The notes beneath the pieces are model-generated. The model worked only from the letters and a program-made list of their open reading frames with translations. It searched no databases and had not been told where the DNA came from. From positions 62,001 to 126,000 of the forward strand of contig NC_019697.1 of the NCBI RefSeq assembly GCF_000317145.1: DNA of 64,000 bases, given 5' to 3'. Every line of letters starts with the position of its first letter. Positions within the stretch are counted from its first letter, which is position 1. The position numbers and the translations under genes are program-made. This document shows, in pieces, positions 34,961-43,592 of the stretch. The stretch comes from Chamaesiphon minutus PCC 6605 (GTDB lineage Bacteria > Cyanobacteriota > Cyanobacteriia > Cyanobacteriales > Chamaesiphonaceae).

Positions 34961-37020
34961 TACCGCTCGATACTGACAAATCCAGCCTTCTCTAGCAAGC
35001 TTTGTCCTTGCTTGGTTTTGAGTAAATTGGCATAAGCTTCGCCAGCTTTTTGACGACCTGGGTCGGTGGTTTTAATAATCACATAAAGTTGGCGAGTGAG
35101 GGGATATTCTTGAGTTTTAATTACTTTAGTCTCTAATTTATTACGTTGTCCTTTGTTGCAATCTGCAACAGATTTCAATGGTTCTTGATAGGGTTTGACT
35201 AAATTATCTGCCGTTTTACCGATCGCCAACGGTTTGGTACTGCAATAATCAACTATAACTTCCTTAGCAGCACCGAAGTAAATCCCGCCAGGATTCTTAG
35301 CAACTTGCTGTAAGCCTTCAGTCGTATTGCTAACGGTTTGAAATTGCAATTTATCCTCTTTCTTCAATACTAAATCCTTGAAAGAAGAAACCGTTCCACC
35401 CGCATTCTCTGGGCGAGAAAAGGCCACGATCGGGATATTTTGACCGCCAACTTGACTCCAATTAGTAACTTTTCCTATATAAATATCTCGTAATTGGTCT
35501 AATGTTAATCCGGTAAGTTTGAGCTGAGGATTGACAACTACACTCAGCGCGTCATAAGCTACGGCTTCTTGTTTTAGTTGATTTGTCTTGACGCGATCGT
35601 CATCTTTGTATTTAGATTTTTCTAAAGATATCGAAGATTGTGCAAAATCAATGTCGCCTTCGAGCAGCCAGCAAATCCCAGCATTAGAACCTGGGTTACT
35701 GCTACACTTACCATTTTTAGTCGATTTGAAATCAGGAGAACTGGCATCTGTATAAACGATATCAAATTGAGGATATACACCTCTAATCGCAGCATCGATC
35801 GAAGATTGTAACTGTCGAGTAGTTGCCCAACTCGTACTTCCCCCAAATTTAAATACCCCCTGCGGCACATCTTTAATTGCTGTAAAAGATTCACCCGTAC
35901 TCTTACTACTAGTTCCTGGTACTAGAGAGTTTCTATTACCTAAAATATACATTGCCAAAGCAGAGAATAATAACAATAGTGCAGTCGATACAACCAAAAC
36001 TGGTAGCAATTTTTTGAATGGGGACAGTCTGTGCGGAGCTAAAGGAACTGCCAGCGGTGCCCGATTGGCTACCTGTATCTGCTGTCTCTCAGAGATCGTC
36101 GGGGGTGGTGGTGGTTGATAACTGATATTCTGACGGGTGATTATTGGCGATAAGGCCGCAATTTCTCTAAAAATGGTTGCTGTAGTATCTGGACGTTGAC
36201 GAGGATCGTCTTGCATCAATCGATCGATGAGATTCGAGAAGTCGGTAGATACATTTGTAGTTTTATCCCGCCAGATTAACAGATTGCGATATGAATCGTG
36301 TAGCTCGACTGGCTCTTTACCCGTGAGTAGATACACAAAGGTACGTCCCAAAGAGAAGAAGTCCGACTGAGCGGAAGTCTCTCCTAGCTCCTGCTCTGGA
36401 GCCGCATAACCGGGCGTAAAGATCCGCGTCTTTTGTCCGCTAGCAGTATTAACGGCGGCTTGCTTGACTGCACCAAAATCGATCGCGACTAATTGTCCGT
36501 CGGGTTGGAGAATGATATTACTCGGCTTGATATCGCGGTGAAAAATGCCGCGCTGGTGAATTTCTTGGAGGATCTGTGTCAACTGCGAGAGCCAACCAAT
36601 CGCCGTTTTTTGGTCGATCGGTCGCTTCATCACTTTGATATACTCTTCTAGATCCATCCCAAAGATCCGCTCCATCACTAGGCAATGTAGGGCTGTCTGG
36701 GAGTCTTTGGGAGAGTATAAAAAGAAATCTTCAACTAAGGGAATACCCGAAATCCCTTCGCCAGCAAGACTTTCTAGCACCCGATATTCACGATCGAATA
36801 ATTCGATCGCTTTGGTATTATTACTTTTGAGGACTTTTAAGACTTTGGGCACCCCACGCTCGGTAACTTCATAGGTATCCCCAAAACCGCCTTTTTTGCT
36901 CATTAATTTGGCAACGCGATATTTGCCTGCTAGGAGCAGTTCTGAGCCACAGTTTTGACAAAATAACATCCGATCGGAATTGTCCGATCGCATACACTGA
37001 GGATTGATACACAGACTCAT
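34960..37020 (-). CDS. zinc-ribbon Ser/Thr kinase fused to a phosphate-binding-type receptor
   Basis: A 686-residue transmembrane signalling protein. It begins with a zinc ribbon with C4, C9, C21 and C24. Next is a Hanks kinase at about 33-290, with GGFGDTY, HRDIKPSN (161-168), DFG (181-183) and APEQ. A Pro-rich linker leads to one membrane helix (about 338-360), followed by a PstS-like periplasmic binding domain at about 385-686 (VFKFGGSTSWATTRQLQ, FSRPENAGGTVSSFKD). The outside domain presumably binds phosphate or a similar ligand and controls the inside kinase; that link is inferred from topology. It lies 124 bases downstream of the ParB-like gene on the same strand. Confidence 0.85.
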   Translation of the reverse strand: MSLCINPQCMRSDNSDRMLFCQNCGSELLLAGKYRVAKLMSKKGGFGDTYEVTERGVPKVLKVLKSNNTKAIELFDREYRVLESLAGEGISGIPLVEDFFLYSPKDSQTALHCLVMERIFGMDLEEYIKVMKRPIDQKTAIGWLSQLTQILQEIHQRGIFHRDIKPSNIILQPDGQLVAIDFGAVKQAAVNTASGQKTRIFTPGYAAPEQELGETSAQSDFFSLGRTFVYLLTGKEPVELHDSYRNLLIWRDKTTNVSTDFSNLIDRLMQDDPRQRPDTTATIFREIAALSPIITRQNISYQPPPPPTISERQQIQVANRAPLAVPLAPHRLSPFKKLLPVLVVSTALLLLFSALAMYILGNRNSLVPGTSSKSTGESFTAIKDVPQGVFKFGGSTSWATTRQLQSSIDAAIRGVYPQFDIVYTDASSPDFKSTKNGKCSSNPGSNAGICWLLEGDIDFAQSSISLEKSKYKDDDRVKTNQLKQEAVAYDALSVVVNPQLKLTGLTLDQLRDIYIGKVTNWSQVGGQNIPIVAFSRPENAGGTVSSFKDLVLKKEDKLQFQTVSNTTEGLQQVAKNPGGIYFGAAKEVIVDYCSTKPLAIGKTADNLVKPYQEPLKSVADCNKGQRNKLETKVIKTQEYPLTRQLYVIIKTTDPGRQKAGEAYANLLKTKQGQSLLEKAGFVSIER

Positions 37021-37144
37021 GCAACCTTAGCTCGATCTACGCAGGTATAGACAATACTCCTATTGTATCGTTTCGGCTAGTTTATGCGATCGGCTATAAG
37101 TCTGGATGCGATCGATCGGAATCATCGATCGCACGCGCCTACAG

Positions 37145-38380
37145 CTATTTTAACTTGTCAATAATTTTCTTAATCGCTGCCTCTTTTAATCCAATATATT
37201 TGGCATCGAGAATCATTTCCCAGCTTTCGATCTGACGATCTGGTTGACTGTTGCGATAGTCAATCAGATTGGGAATAAATTTGACGCTAGTTTTTAGTCC
37301 CGATCTTTCCATACTTACAGTAAGTTGCTGTTGATTCAGAGTATTAATTAGATTGAGGGTATTAGTCGCTTTAGTCGGATCGATCGATGATAAGAAATTT
37401 GATGATGTCTTACTGTTTGCGATAGATTTACTTGTTTTTACAGCAGCTAACTCTTGTGGCTCTGGTTGTTTCGGAGGCTCTAAGTTACTAACAACGGGTG
37501 ATGCTGGAATATCGCTCGTCTTAGCTATTTTATTGCGGGTAGTGGACTTAGTTGTATTCTTAGGCGTAGCTACTTCCGGCTCTGGTTGTTTGGCTAAAGC
37601 TTCATCGCTAGGAATAGATGGTAATGGAATATCGCTGGTTGTAGCTGCTTTCTTACTTATAGTAGATTTAGTCGTTTTCTTCGGAGCGGTTGTTTGCTCT
37701 GGTTGAATGGGTAAAGCTTCCCCACTACGAATAGATGACGAGGTGATGCTAGATCGAGCTGTTTGGTTGTGTGGAATAGGCTCAATAGTTGTAGCTGCGC
37801 TCTCTGTTTGTGACGATCGATCCGAGTTAAGTATATCTAAAATCTCATCGTGCTTAGTAAGTCGATCTAAGATCGGTTGAATTTGTTGCGAGATCTTAGC
37901 TTCTAGTACTGGTAATAATGGCTCTGCCGAAGTCAGTGTGTCTAAGATCTTATCGTGCTGAGCCAGTTGCTCTAAAATCGGTTGGAGTTGTTGAGATATC
38001 TTAGCTTCTACGATCGATTCTACTCGCTTTAATGATAAACGATCGTCTGTCTTATCACTAACATTAACTGCTGGCTCTCCTGATAATAATGCAAGTTGAG
38101 CTATCGCCGATTTTCGATTACTATCGTCGATCACAAAAGCATTCACCATTTCCGCTTTTGCTAAGTTTTTTTCTTTAGCTCTTACGGCTGCATAATATTC
38201 TCGATGTCCCTCAATAACTTTATACTTGCCAGCTCCAGTTTCTTGTAAGATTAACGGACGCAGTAACCCATCAACTTCTAAAATTAAATCGGCTAATTGT
38301 TCTAATTCAGATTCGATAAAATTTGCTCTTGGCAAACTCGATTTAATTGATTTTACATCTACAAAAAAACATTTAATCAT
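37145..38380 (-). CDS. ParB-like protein with long repetitive linker
   Basis: A 411-residue protein. Residues about 20-110 are ParB/Srx-like (LEQLADLI...GLLRPLILQETGAGKYKVIEGHREYYAAVRA); the usual GERR motif reads GHRE. A helical segment has two copies of the AKISQQ(L/I)QPIL(E/D)(Q/R)L unit. A low-complexity linker of near-repeated TTKSTxxKxAxTSDIP units (about 235-325) follows, then a conserved-looking C-terminal domain. No helix-turn-helix DNA-binding domain of the plasmid type is obvious. It is 133 bases downstream of the ParA fusion and likely its partner. Specificity is unknown. Confidence 0.65.
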   Translation of the reverse strand: MIKCFFVDVKSIKSSLPRANFIESELEQLADLILEVDGLLRPLILQETGAGKYKVIEGHREYYAAVRAKEKNLAKAEMVNAFVIDDSNRKSAIAQLALLSGEPAVNVSDKTDDRLSLKRVESIVEAKISQQLQPILEQLAQHDKILDTLTSAEPLLPVLEAKISQQIQPILDRLTKHDEILDILNSDRSSQTESAATTIEPIPHNQTARSSITSSSIRSGEALPIQPEQTTAPKKTTKSTISKKAATTSDIPLPSIPSDEALAKQPEPEVATPKNTTKSTTRNKIAKTSDIPASPVVSNLEPPKQPEPQELAAVKTSKSIANSKTSSNFLSSIDPTKATNTLNLINTLNQQQLTVSMERSGLKTSVKFIPNLIDYRNSQPDRQIESWEMILDAKYIGLKEAAIKKIIDKLK

Positions 38381-38513
38381 TGATTATATCTCAATTTTAT
38401 TTGTGAATCGCTCCTATTTCGATCGAGCAATAACACTCGATCGTTATCTCTCGAATTTCTCAACATTAGCGTAATGCAAATCGCTATCCTATATTTTCTA
38501 GCTTCTGCTTTCA

Positions 38514-39899
38514 CTATTTCAGACCAATCTTAGTCAGAACTTCCTGTGCCAAAACTTCAAACTCCATTGCTGAAACTTGAGCACTGCTCTTGACTTCATT
38601 AGCATACTTAAAGATCGATTTAGGATCTGGATATTCGAGGTCGCCAACAATCACAGTTTTATTAAAAGATTCTGATAAGGCAGTGCGATCGTAAATAACT
38701 GACTCCATTAGTGGCATTTCATATCGTTTACCGATAACTTCTCGTTGCTTGGGGAAAGTATATTCGATAAATCGAGCGTTAGTAGAAATTTTTGAAGCTA
38801 ATACACCCAAGAGCTGGATCGGTTTTTTAGCAATAATCGATCGAGTTTCATCCATTGCTGTAATAAATTTCTTCACCGTAGGTAAACCCTGGTTAGCGAA
38901 AGGCTTGAGATCGGAGGGTATAATTAGATAGTCGGCAGTAAGTAGTGCGACTTCGGCATAAATATCACGAGATGGTGGAGTATCGAAGATAACAATATCA
39001 TAATTGTTTTCTACTCGCTTGAGCTTCTCGATCAGTCTGTTGCGACTTGCCATTATTGTTGTCAATTCGCCCTGCTTGTCGATTAAATTAATATGTGCCG
39101 GAATTACTGCAATTTCTGGATCGCTAAAATATTGTGATTCGCGCACGATCTCATGGATAAAATTGGTGTCGCCACTACTAATTAAATGACAAACGTTGCG
39201 ATCTCGTAAGTCGTCTTCTTCTTCAAATTGAAACTTTACCAAACCCGTTGCAAAAGTACTATTAGCTTGAGCATCGATATCGATTAATAGCACTCGATAG
39301 CCTCTTTTGCTCAGAGCCGCAGCAAGATTAGTGGAGACGGTAGTTTTACCGACTCCACCTTTATTATGATAAATGGCAATAGTTTTCATATCTAACAAGG
39401 GGGAAGATGCAGAAATTGTTAAGGATACAGGCTGCGGTGGTGGCGACAGCGTGGGTGAATTTTGGGCGAACTGTTTGCGGGTAAAGTCACGTCCGATTAG
39501 GGAAATTATATCTGCTAATCGAGCGTCAATATCTTGTGTTGCGCATCGCAAGACTAACTCTACCGTTCCTGCTGTCTGATGATAAATTCTTAAGTCTTTG
39601 CCATTTGTCAACAACCCATAACTAATATCTAAACTAGTTAGATAGCTGCGGAGCTGATATACGTGCTTATCTAAATTTTTGCGCGGATGCTTTGCTTCGA
39701 TAATTAAGCCGATCGAGGGCACACCTAATTTTAATGGTAGTTTTTGGGTAAAAGCGAGAAAGTCTAGCCGAATCTTCCCAAACCTTACTTCCTGATGCCA
39801 TGTGTCGGGAGAGTAGCCTAGTTTTGGTAGTAAGTAGCCAACGATAAGTTTACTTTCGACTTCGCTTTCATTCCGACATAATTCGGGATCGAAACTCAA
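38514..39899 (-). CDS. PD-(D/E)XK nuclease-like domain fused to ParA ATPase
   Basis: A 461-residue two-domain protein. Residues 1-140 resemble the N-terminal nuclease domain of type I restriction HsdR: N-terminal Glu (RNESEVES), D46 in GKIRLDFLAF, E68 and K70 in LIIEAKHP, then VYQLRSYL. A Pro-rich linker leads to a ParA ATPase from 171, with the deviant Walker A KGGVGKTT (180-187), LIDIDAQAN and VIFDTPPS. The start is TTG with AGAGG upstream. An ATG at the ParA boundary has no ribosome site, so the fusion is probably made as one chain. Role unknown: DNA-anchored partition, defence or positioning. Confidence 0.75.
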   Translation of the reverse strand: MSFDPELCRNESEVESKLIVGYLLPKLGYSPDTWHQEVRFGKIRLDFLAFTQKLPLKLGVPSIGLIIEAKHPRKNLDKHVYQLRSYLTSLDISYGLLTNGKDLRIYHQTAGTVELVLRCATQDIDARLADIISLIGRDFTRKQFAQNSPTLSPPPQPVSLTISASSPLLDMKTIAIYHNKGGVGKTTVSTNLAAALSKRGYRVLLIDIDAQANSTFATGLVKFQFEEEDDLRDRNVCHLISSGDTNFIHEIVRESQYFSDPEIAVIPAHINLIDKQGELTTIMASRNRLIEKLKRVENNYDIVIFDTPPSRDIYAEVALLTADYLIIPSDLKPFANQGLPTVKKFITAMDETRSIIAKKPIQLLGVLASKISTNARFIEYTFPKQREVIGKRYEMPLMESVIYDRTALSESFNKTVIVGDLEYPDPKSIFKYANEVKSSAQVSAMEFEVLAQEVLTKIGLK

Positions 39900-39971
39900 T
39901 ATTAACCTCTAGATTTACTGGTGAATTTGATACTAGGATAGCGCGTTAATAGCCAGCAAACTATTAACTTT

Positions 39972-40202
39972 TTAGCTAGTAATTCCGCGCACCATATATC
40001 CCACCACCACACCGATCGCTAAAGCACCTGCTTTACCAGTGTGGAGAAAATCTGTCCAACCAGCTTGCATGTTGCTCATTAGATCTACATTTTGAAACTG
40101 TTGGGCGAGAACTAGCCCATGGCTAAAAGTATCGAGATTGAAGTGTAGATTAGCGACAAGATCGATCGGCATAGCAAGTATAGTAATTAGCATAGATTTC
40201 AT
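39972..40202 (-). CDS. small single-span membrane protein
   Basis: A 76-residue frame upstream of the ParA fusion on the same strand. The N-terminal hydrophobic stretch (MLITILAMPIDLVANL) and C-terminal helix (GALAIGVVVGYMVRGI) bracket a polar middle (NMQAGWTDFLHTGKA). I do not recognise it. The start is ATG without a strong ribosome site, so reality is likely but not certain. Confidence 0.5.
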   Translation of the reverse strand: MKSMLITILAMPIDLVANLHFNLDTFSHGLVLAQQFQNVDLMSNMQAGWTDFLHTGKAGALAIGVVVGYMVRGITS

Positions 40203-40259
40203 AAGTGCTGAAACTATACTTAGTATGCCCGCGAGGATTATCGGATCGATCGATCTCGA

Positions 40260-41624
40260 TTAAGGATTGCTCACGATGCTATTTGCTGAAGTCGGCATCA
40301 AGGTGATATTACGAGCGGGATCGCCGAAGTATGCTGGTTCGCGATCGTGTTTGGTAACTACTAGTGGCGTCGGTGTCACCGCGCCCCACTCTTTGAGCAG
40401 CGATTGCAACAGATTATCCTGCTGTTGGCGGAGTTTGGCGATTTGAGAACCTTTATTTACAATTACAAACCAAACTAACCCCCGATCGCGAGTTGGCAAT
40501 ACGCCACCCAAAGCACTAACTTCATTGAGGGTACCTGTTTTCATTGTCGTCCCGACAGGCATACGTCGATCTTTGAGGGTACCGACAGATTCGGCTCCCG
40601 CCACGGGAAAAACATCGGCGAGATTTAGATTTGCAGGTTGGAGCGTTTGGTGAAGGGTGCGAAAAATTTGACACACCGCGCGGGGAGAAAGACGGTTTTG
40701 CACCCCCAAGCCGGAACCATTAATTAGTTGAATCTCTGCGGGGGGAAATTTGGCAGTAGTCGAGACGATTTTCATCACTTGCGCCGCACCGCCAACGCTA
40801 TCGGCGAGAATTTGAGCAATTTCGTTGTTACTATAAATATTCATCTGCCGCACAATGTCTACCAAAGATAACGATCGATGGCGAATTAATGGCGTAACTA
40901 CGCTTGGCACTTCGCTAGCAACCAGCACTTTACCAGCGATTTTGACTTGGGGAAGTTTCGTGGTAATTGCCGTTGGTGCGGTAGGAAGTTTGACGATATT
41001 TACATCTTTAAATTCGGTATTGAGTAATGCTGGGGAGAGATTAATTCCGGTAAAGGCTTGTTTGAGTAATTCTCCCGCTTTTTGCGGATCGGCTTTATAG
41101 TTCATGTGGAATTTATCCACTACGATTAGATTGCCGCTAACTCGCTCGATCCCCAGCTTATTTAAACTTTGAGCTAGCGCGATCGCATCTTCCCAGACAA
41201 ATAACGGATCGCCGCCGCCGCGCACGATTAAATCGCCTGTTAATGTGCCCTGACTAATTTTGCCATCGGCACTGACGATCGTATCGAACCTTTTATCCAA
41301 TCCCCAGGTAGTAATTGCAGCTAGAGAGGTGGCTGTTTTGGTCAGGGAGGCCGCGGGAACGGGAATTGTACCACGGCGATCGATTAATAGATTACCGTTG
41401 GTCTGAAGCCAAACTGCTTGCTGCTGAGGATCTAAACCCTGTGCCTTGAGGGTTTGGAGATATCCCTCGATCGTTTTTTCGACTTTTGGCTCTACTGGGG
41501 TAGGCACATCGAGCCACGACAACCCCTGCCAGGTAACAGCTTGAGCTGGATATCCCGCTGGCATATTGACACCAGACAGGTTCAACCACATCCCCGCTAA
41601 TCCAGAAGAAACTAATTGCAGCAT
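40260..41624 (-). CDS. dacB: D-alanyl-D-alanine carboxypeptidase (PBP4/DacB family)
   Basis: A 454-residue S13-type penicillin-binding protein that trims or cleaves peptidoglycan stem peptides in the periplasm. The three active-site motifs are present in order: SxxK (AASLTKTATS), SxN (IYSNNEIAQ) and KTG (MKTGTLNEVSA). The family's large insertion lies between motifs 1 and 2. The N-terminal hydrophobic segment is weak as a signal peptide. It stands alone; 620 bases of non-coding DNA precede it. Confidence 0.88.
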   Translation of the reverse strand: MLQLVSSGLAGMWLNLSGVNMPAGYPAQAVTWQGLSWLDVPTPVEPKVEKTIEGYLQTLKAQGLDPQQQAVWLQTNGNLLIDRRGTIPVPAASLTKTATSLAAITTWGLDKRFDTIVSADGKISQGTLTGDLIVRGGGDPLFVWEDAIALAQSLNKLGIERVSGNLIVVDKFHMNYKADPQKAGELLKQAFTGINLSPALLNTEFKDVNIVKLPTAPTAITTKLPQVKIAGKVLVASEVPSVVTPLIRHRSLSLVDIVRQMNIYSNNEIAQILADSVGGAAQVMKIVSTTAKFPPAEIQLINGSGLGVQNRLSPRAVCQIFRTLHQTLQPANLNLADVFPVAGAESVGTLKDRRMPVGTTMKTGTLNEVSALGGVLPTRDRGLVWFVIVNKGSQIAKLRQQQDNLLQSLLKEWGAVTPTPLVVTKHDREPAYFGDPARNITLMPTSANSIVSNP

Positions 41625-42130
41625 ATAAATCGGTAAACGGTTGAGATTGTAAGATGGATACGATCGAATAGGTAAAAACTGAAGCTAAGGCAAGATCGAG
41701 GAGCATTCTTCGCCACAGCGCATCTTCAACCTTGGATCTTAATCGATCGTGGAGATCTCATTAGCTGGTGTCTGCAAAATTATTTTGGAAATCTCACATC
41801 TGGCATCATCAATCGAGATTTATAGTCAATTAGGGTAAGGGGTAAGGGGTCATAGGTAAAAAACATTAACAGTTTCCCCCGCTCCACCGCTCCCCGCTCA
41901 GCACAGCCGTAGATTGAAGCTTACTGGCGGAAACCGACTTTCTGGCATAAATGTATAAATTTAGTCGATCGCTATTCAGCCGGAACCAGATCGGGTATGA
42001 TATTAACTTACATATTACACTCGCATTCTCTTACTTTTTATTAAAAAATTTCCGTGCCATCAGATCGGTTGTTACTGGTGGGAAGTCGGATACCAATCAG
42101 GCTCTTACGCTGTGAGATTGAGCTACAAAT
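41625..42130. other. intergenic stretch without a recognised gene
   Basis: No open frame with a believable start or codon pattern was found on either strand. It contains AT-rich DNA, a short G-rich tract (TAAGGGGTAAGGGG near 41836) and the divergent promoters of dacB and the receiver gene. Confidence 0.4.
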
Positions 42131-42160
42131 GTTAACCAGTTGTTAACCAGTTGTTAACTG
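42131..42160 (+). promoter_or_regulatory. Pho-box-like triple direct repeat
   Basis: GTTAACCA, GTT, GTTAACCA, GTT, GTTAACTG: three octamers at an exact 11-base period. The cyanobacterial SphR box is three octamers of the form PyTTAAPyPy(T/A) with 3-base spacers. The first base here is G and the last octamer ends in G, but the core and spacing fit. It lies 85 bases before the receiver-domain gene. Confidence 0.5.
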
Positions 42161-42245
42161 CCTGCAATCTGTTGCTGGGAGCCAATCCGCTCCGAGCCTT
42201 GTCTAGCTTAAAACCCGTCCCTTTTATTAACTAAAATTTTGATAA

Positions 42246-42668
42246 ATGAAATCAGTTGTTAGTGGTGGAAGATCGAACACCAGTAGAATTCTAATCGTTG
42301 ATGATTCATCGGAAATTCTATCCGTAACCGATGCAATTCTTACGTCAGCAGGGTATGAGACGATCTCTTATACCGACGGCTTAATCGCGCTGCAAATTAT
42401 CGAACTCCTACCGCCAGATTTAATTATTCTCGATATCAATATGCCCACAATCGATGGGTATGAGATGACCAGACGGATTAGAAGTAATTCCAAGTGGGAT
42501 CTAACTCCCATCTTACTATTTACGGCTCTCGATCCAGCCCAAGCTGCTCTGGGGCTAGAATGTGGAGCCGACGATCTCTTGGGCAAACCGATCGCGATCG
42601 AGGAGTTACTCGGCAAGGTTAGTTTATTGCTCCATTCTCGGTATCGTCAACAACTTCGGGCAGGCTAG
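42246..42668 (+). CDS. receiver-only response regulator
   Basis: A 140-residue CheY/PatA-like stand-alone receiver. After a 13-residue lead, it has the acidic pair in LIVDDSSE, phospho-acceptor Asp in LIILDINMP, Thr in LLFTALD and Lys in LLGKPI. There is no output domain, so it would signal by protein-protein contact. No kinase gene is adjacent. The upstream triple repeat suggests possible phosphate control. Confidence 0.88.
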   Translation: MKSVVSGGRSNTSRILIVDDSSEILSVTDAILTSAGYETISYTDGLIALQIIELLPPDLIILDINMPTIDGYEMTRRIRSNSKWDLTPILLFTALDPAQAALGLECGADDLLGKPIAIEELLGKVSLLLHSRYRQQLRAG

Positions 42669-42679
42669 GCTGTGGGCTT

Positions 42680-42761
42680 TAGTAGATAAGTTGTAGGGTG
42701 GGCAGTGCCCACCACCTCGGTTTCAGACATTTATTTAAAATAATTACACCGATCTACTTAA
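42680..42761. repeat. GTGGGCAGTGCCCAC repeat, copy 3
   Basis: Central GTAGGGTGGGCAGTGCCCACC between AGTAGATAAG on the left and GATCTACTTA on the right, the same layout as the copy at 14010. It lies between the convergent receiver and aat genes. Confidence 0.6.
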
Positions 42762-43377
42762 CGATCGATCCCATGCCTACGGACTCATACTCTGTAGGCA
42801 TGAATTTGCATTTGTGTTCGATCGCTGTTGCCAATAAATCTTGATATGTCTTGGTGTCAATCGTATACGCACCAAATCGTTCGAGGTGGGGATTGGTCAT
42901 TTGGGCATCAAATAGCTGAAAATTTTGTCGGCGCAGGTGATTGACAAGATGTACCATGGCAACTTTCGAGCCTTCGGGAATCTGAAAGAACATCGATTCG
43001 CCGATGAAAGCAGCTCCGACGGCAATCCCCAGAATCCCGCCCGCTAGTTCGTTGCCTTGCCAGGTTTCAAAACTATACGCCCAGCCCGCTTGGCACAGTT
43101 CCCAATAGATCTCTTGCAGTTCGTCCGAAATCCAGGTAGTATCTCGATCGGCGCAACCTGCTACAACCGCTCGAAAATCCCCATTAATCCTCACACTAAA
43201 GCGGTTTTGATTGATAACACGCCGCAGTGAAGTAGGATAGCGAAAGCGATCGTCGAGCGGAATCAGCGCATGTTCGCTGCTAGAATACCACTGAAGATCG
43301 CTATCTTCATCGTCTGCCATCAAAAAATGACCCTGCGAGTAGCCTGCAATAATTCCGGGTAGGTAGTAGTTGGACAT
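42754..43377 (-). CDS. aat: leucyl/phenylalanyl-tRNA-protein transferase
   Basis: A 207-residue enzyme that adds Leu or Phe to N-terminal Arg/Lys of proteins, marking them for ClpS/ClpAP degradation (N-degron pathway). It has the family core WAYSFETWQGNELAGGILG, then GAAFIGESMFF and SKVAMVHLVNHLR. The N terminus YYLPGIIAGYSQGHFLMAD matches short cyanobacterial forms. The ATG start is at 43377. The stop overlaps the right end of the upstream repeat. Confidence 0.9.
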   Translation of the reverse strand: MSNYYLPGIIAGYSQGHFLMADDEDSDLQWYSSSEHALIPLDDRFRYPTSLRRVINQNRFSVRINGDFRAVVAGCADRDTTWISDELQEIYWELCQAGWAYSFETWQGNELAGGILGIAVGAAFIGESMFFQIPEGSKVAMVHLVNHLRRQNFQLFDAQMTNPHLERFGAYTIDTKTYQDLLATAIEHKCKFMPTEYESVGMGSIVK

Positions 43378-43592
43378 GTGATTGAGGATTGAGGATTGGG
43401 GTTTGGGGACTTGGGATTGGGGGATTGTTGTAAATCTACCAGTCAGGAGCGACTACTCACTACCCACGAGCGACTATCCACTATTCACTATGCACTACTC
43501 ACTACTCACTATCTAGTATCCTATAACTCTTTCTCAAACCATTATCCTCTCTATTATGATGGTAAGTGAGATGACAACCACAAGCATAAAAC

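Noticed and set aside
38514-39389. ParA translated alone from the internal ATG at 39389
   Set aside because: No purine-rich ribosome site precedes that ATG, whereas the TTG at 39899 has AGAGG at good spacing.
37145-39899. ParA/ParB as proof of an integrated plasmid
   Set aside because: No replication initiator, iterons, parS-like arrays or conjugation genes are nearby, and the flanking genes are chromosomal housekeeping genes.
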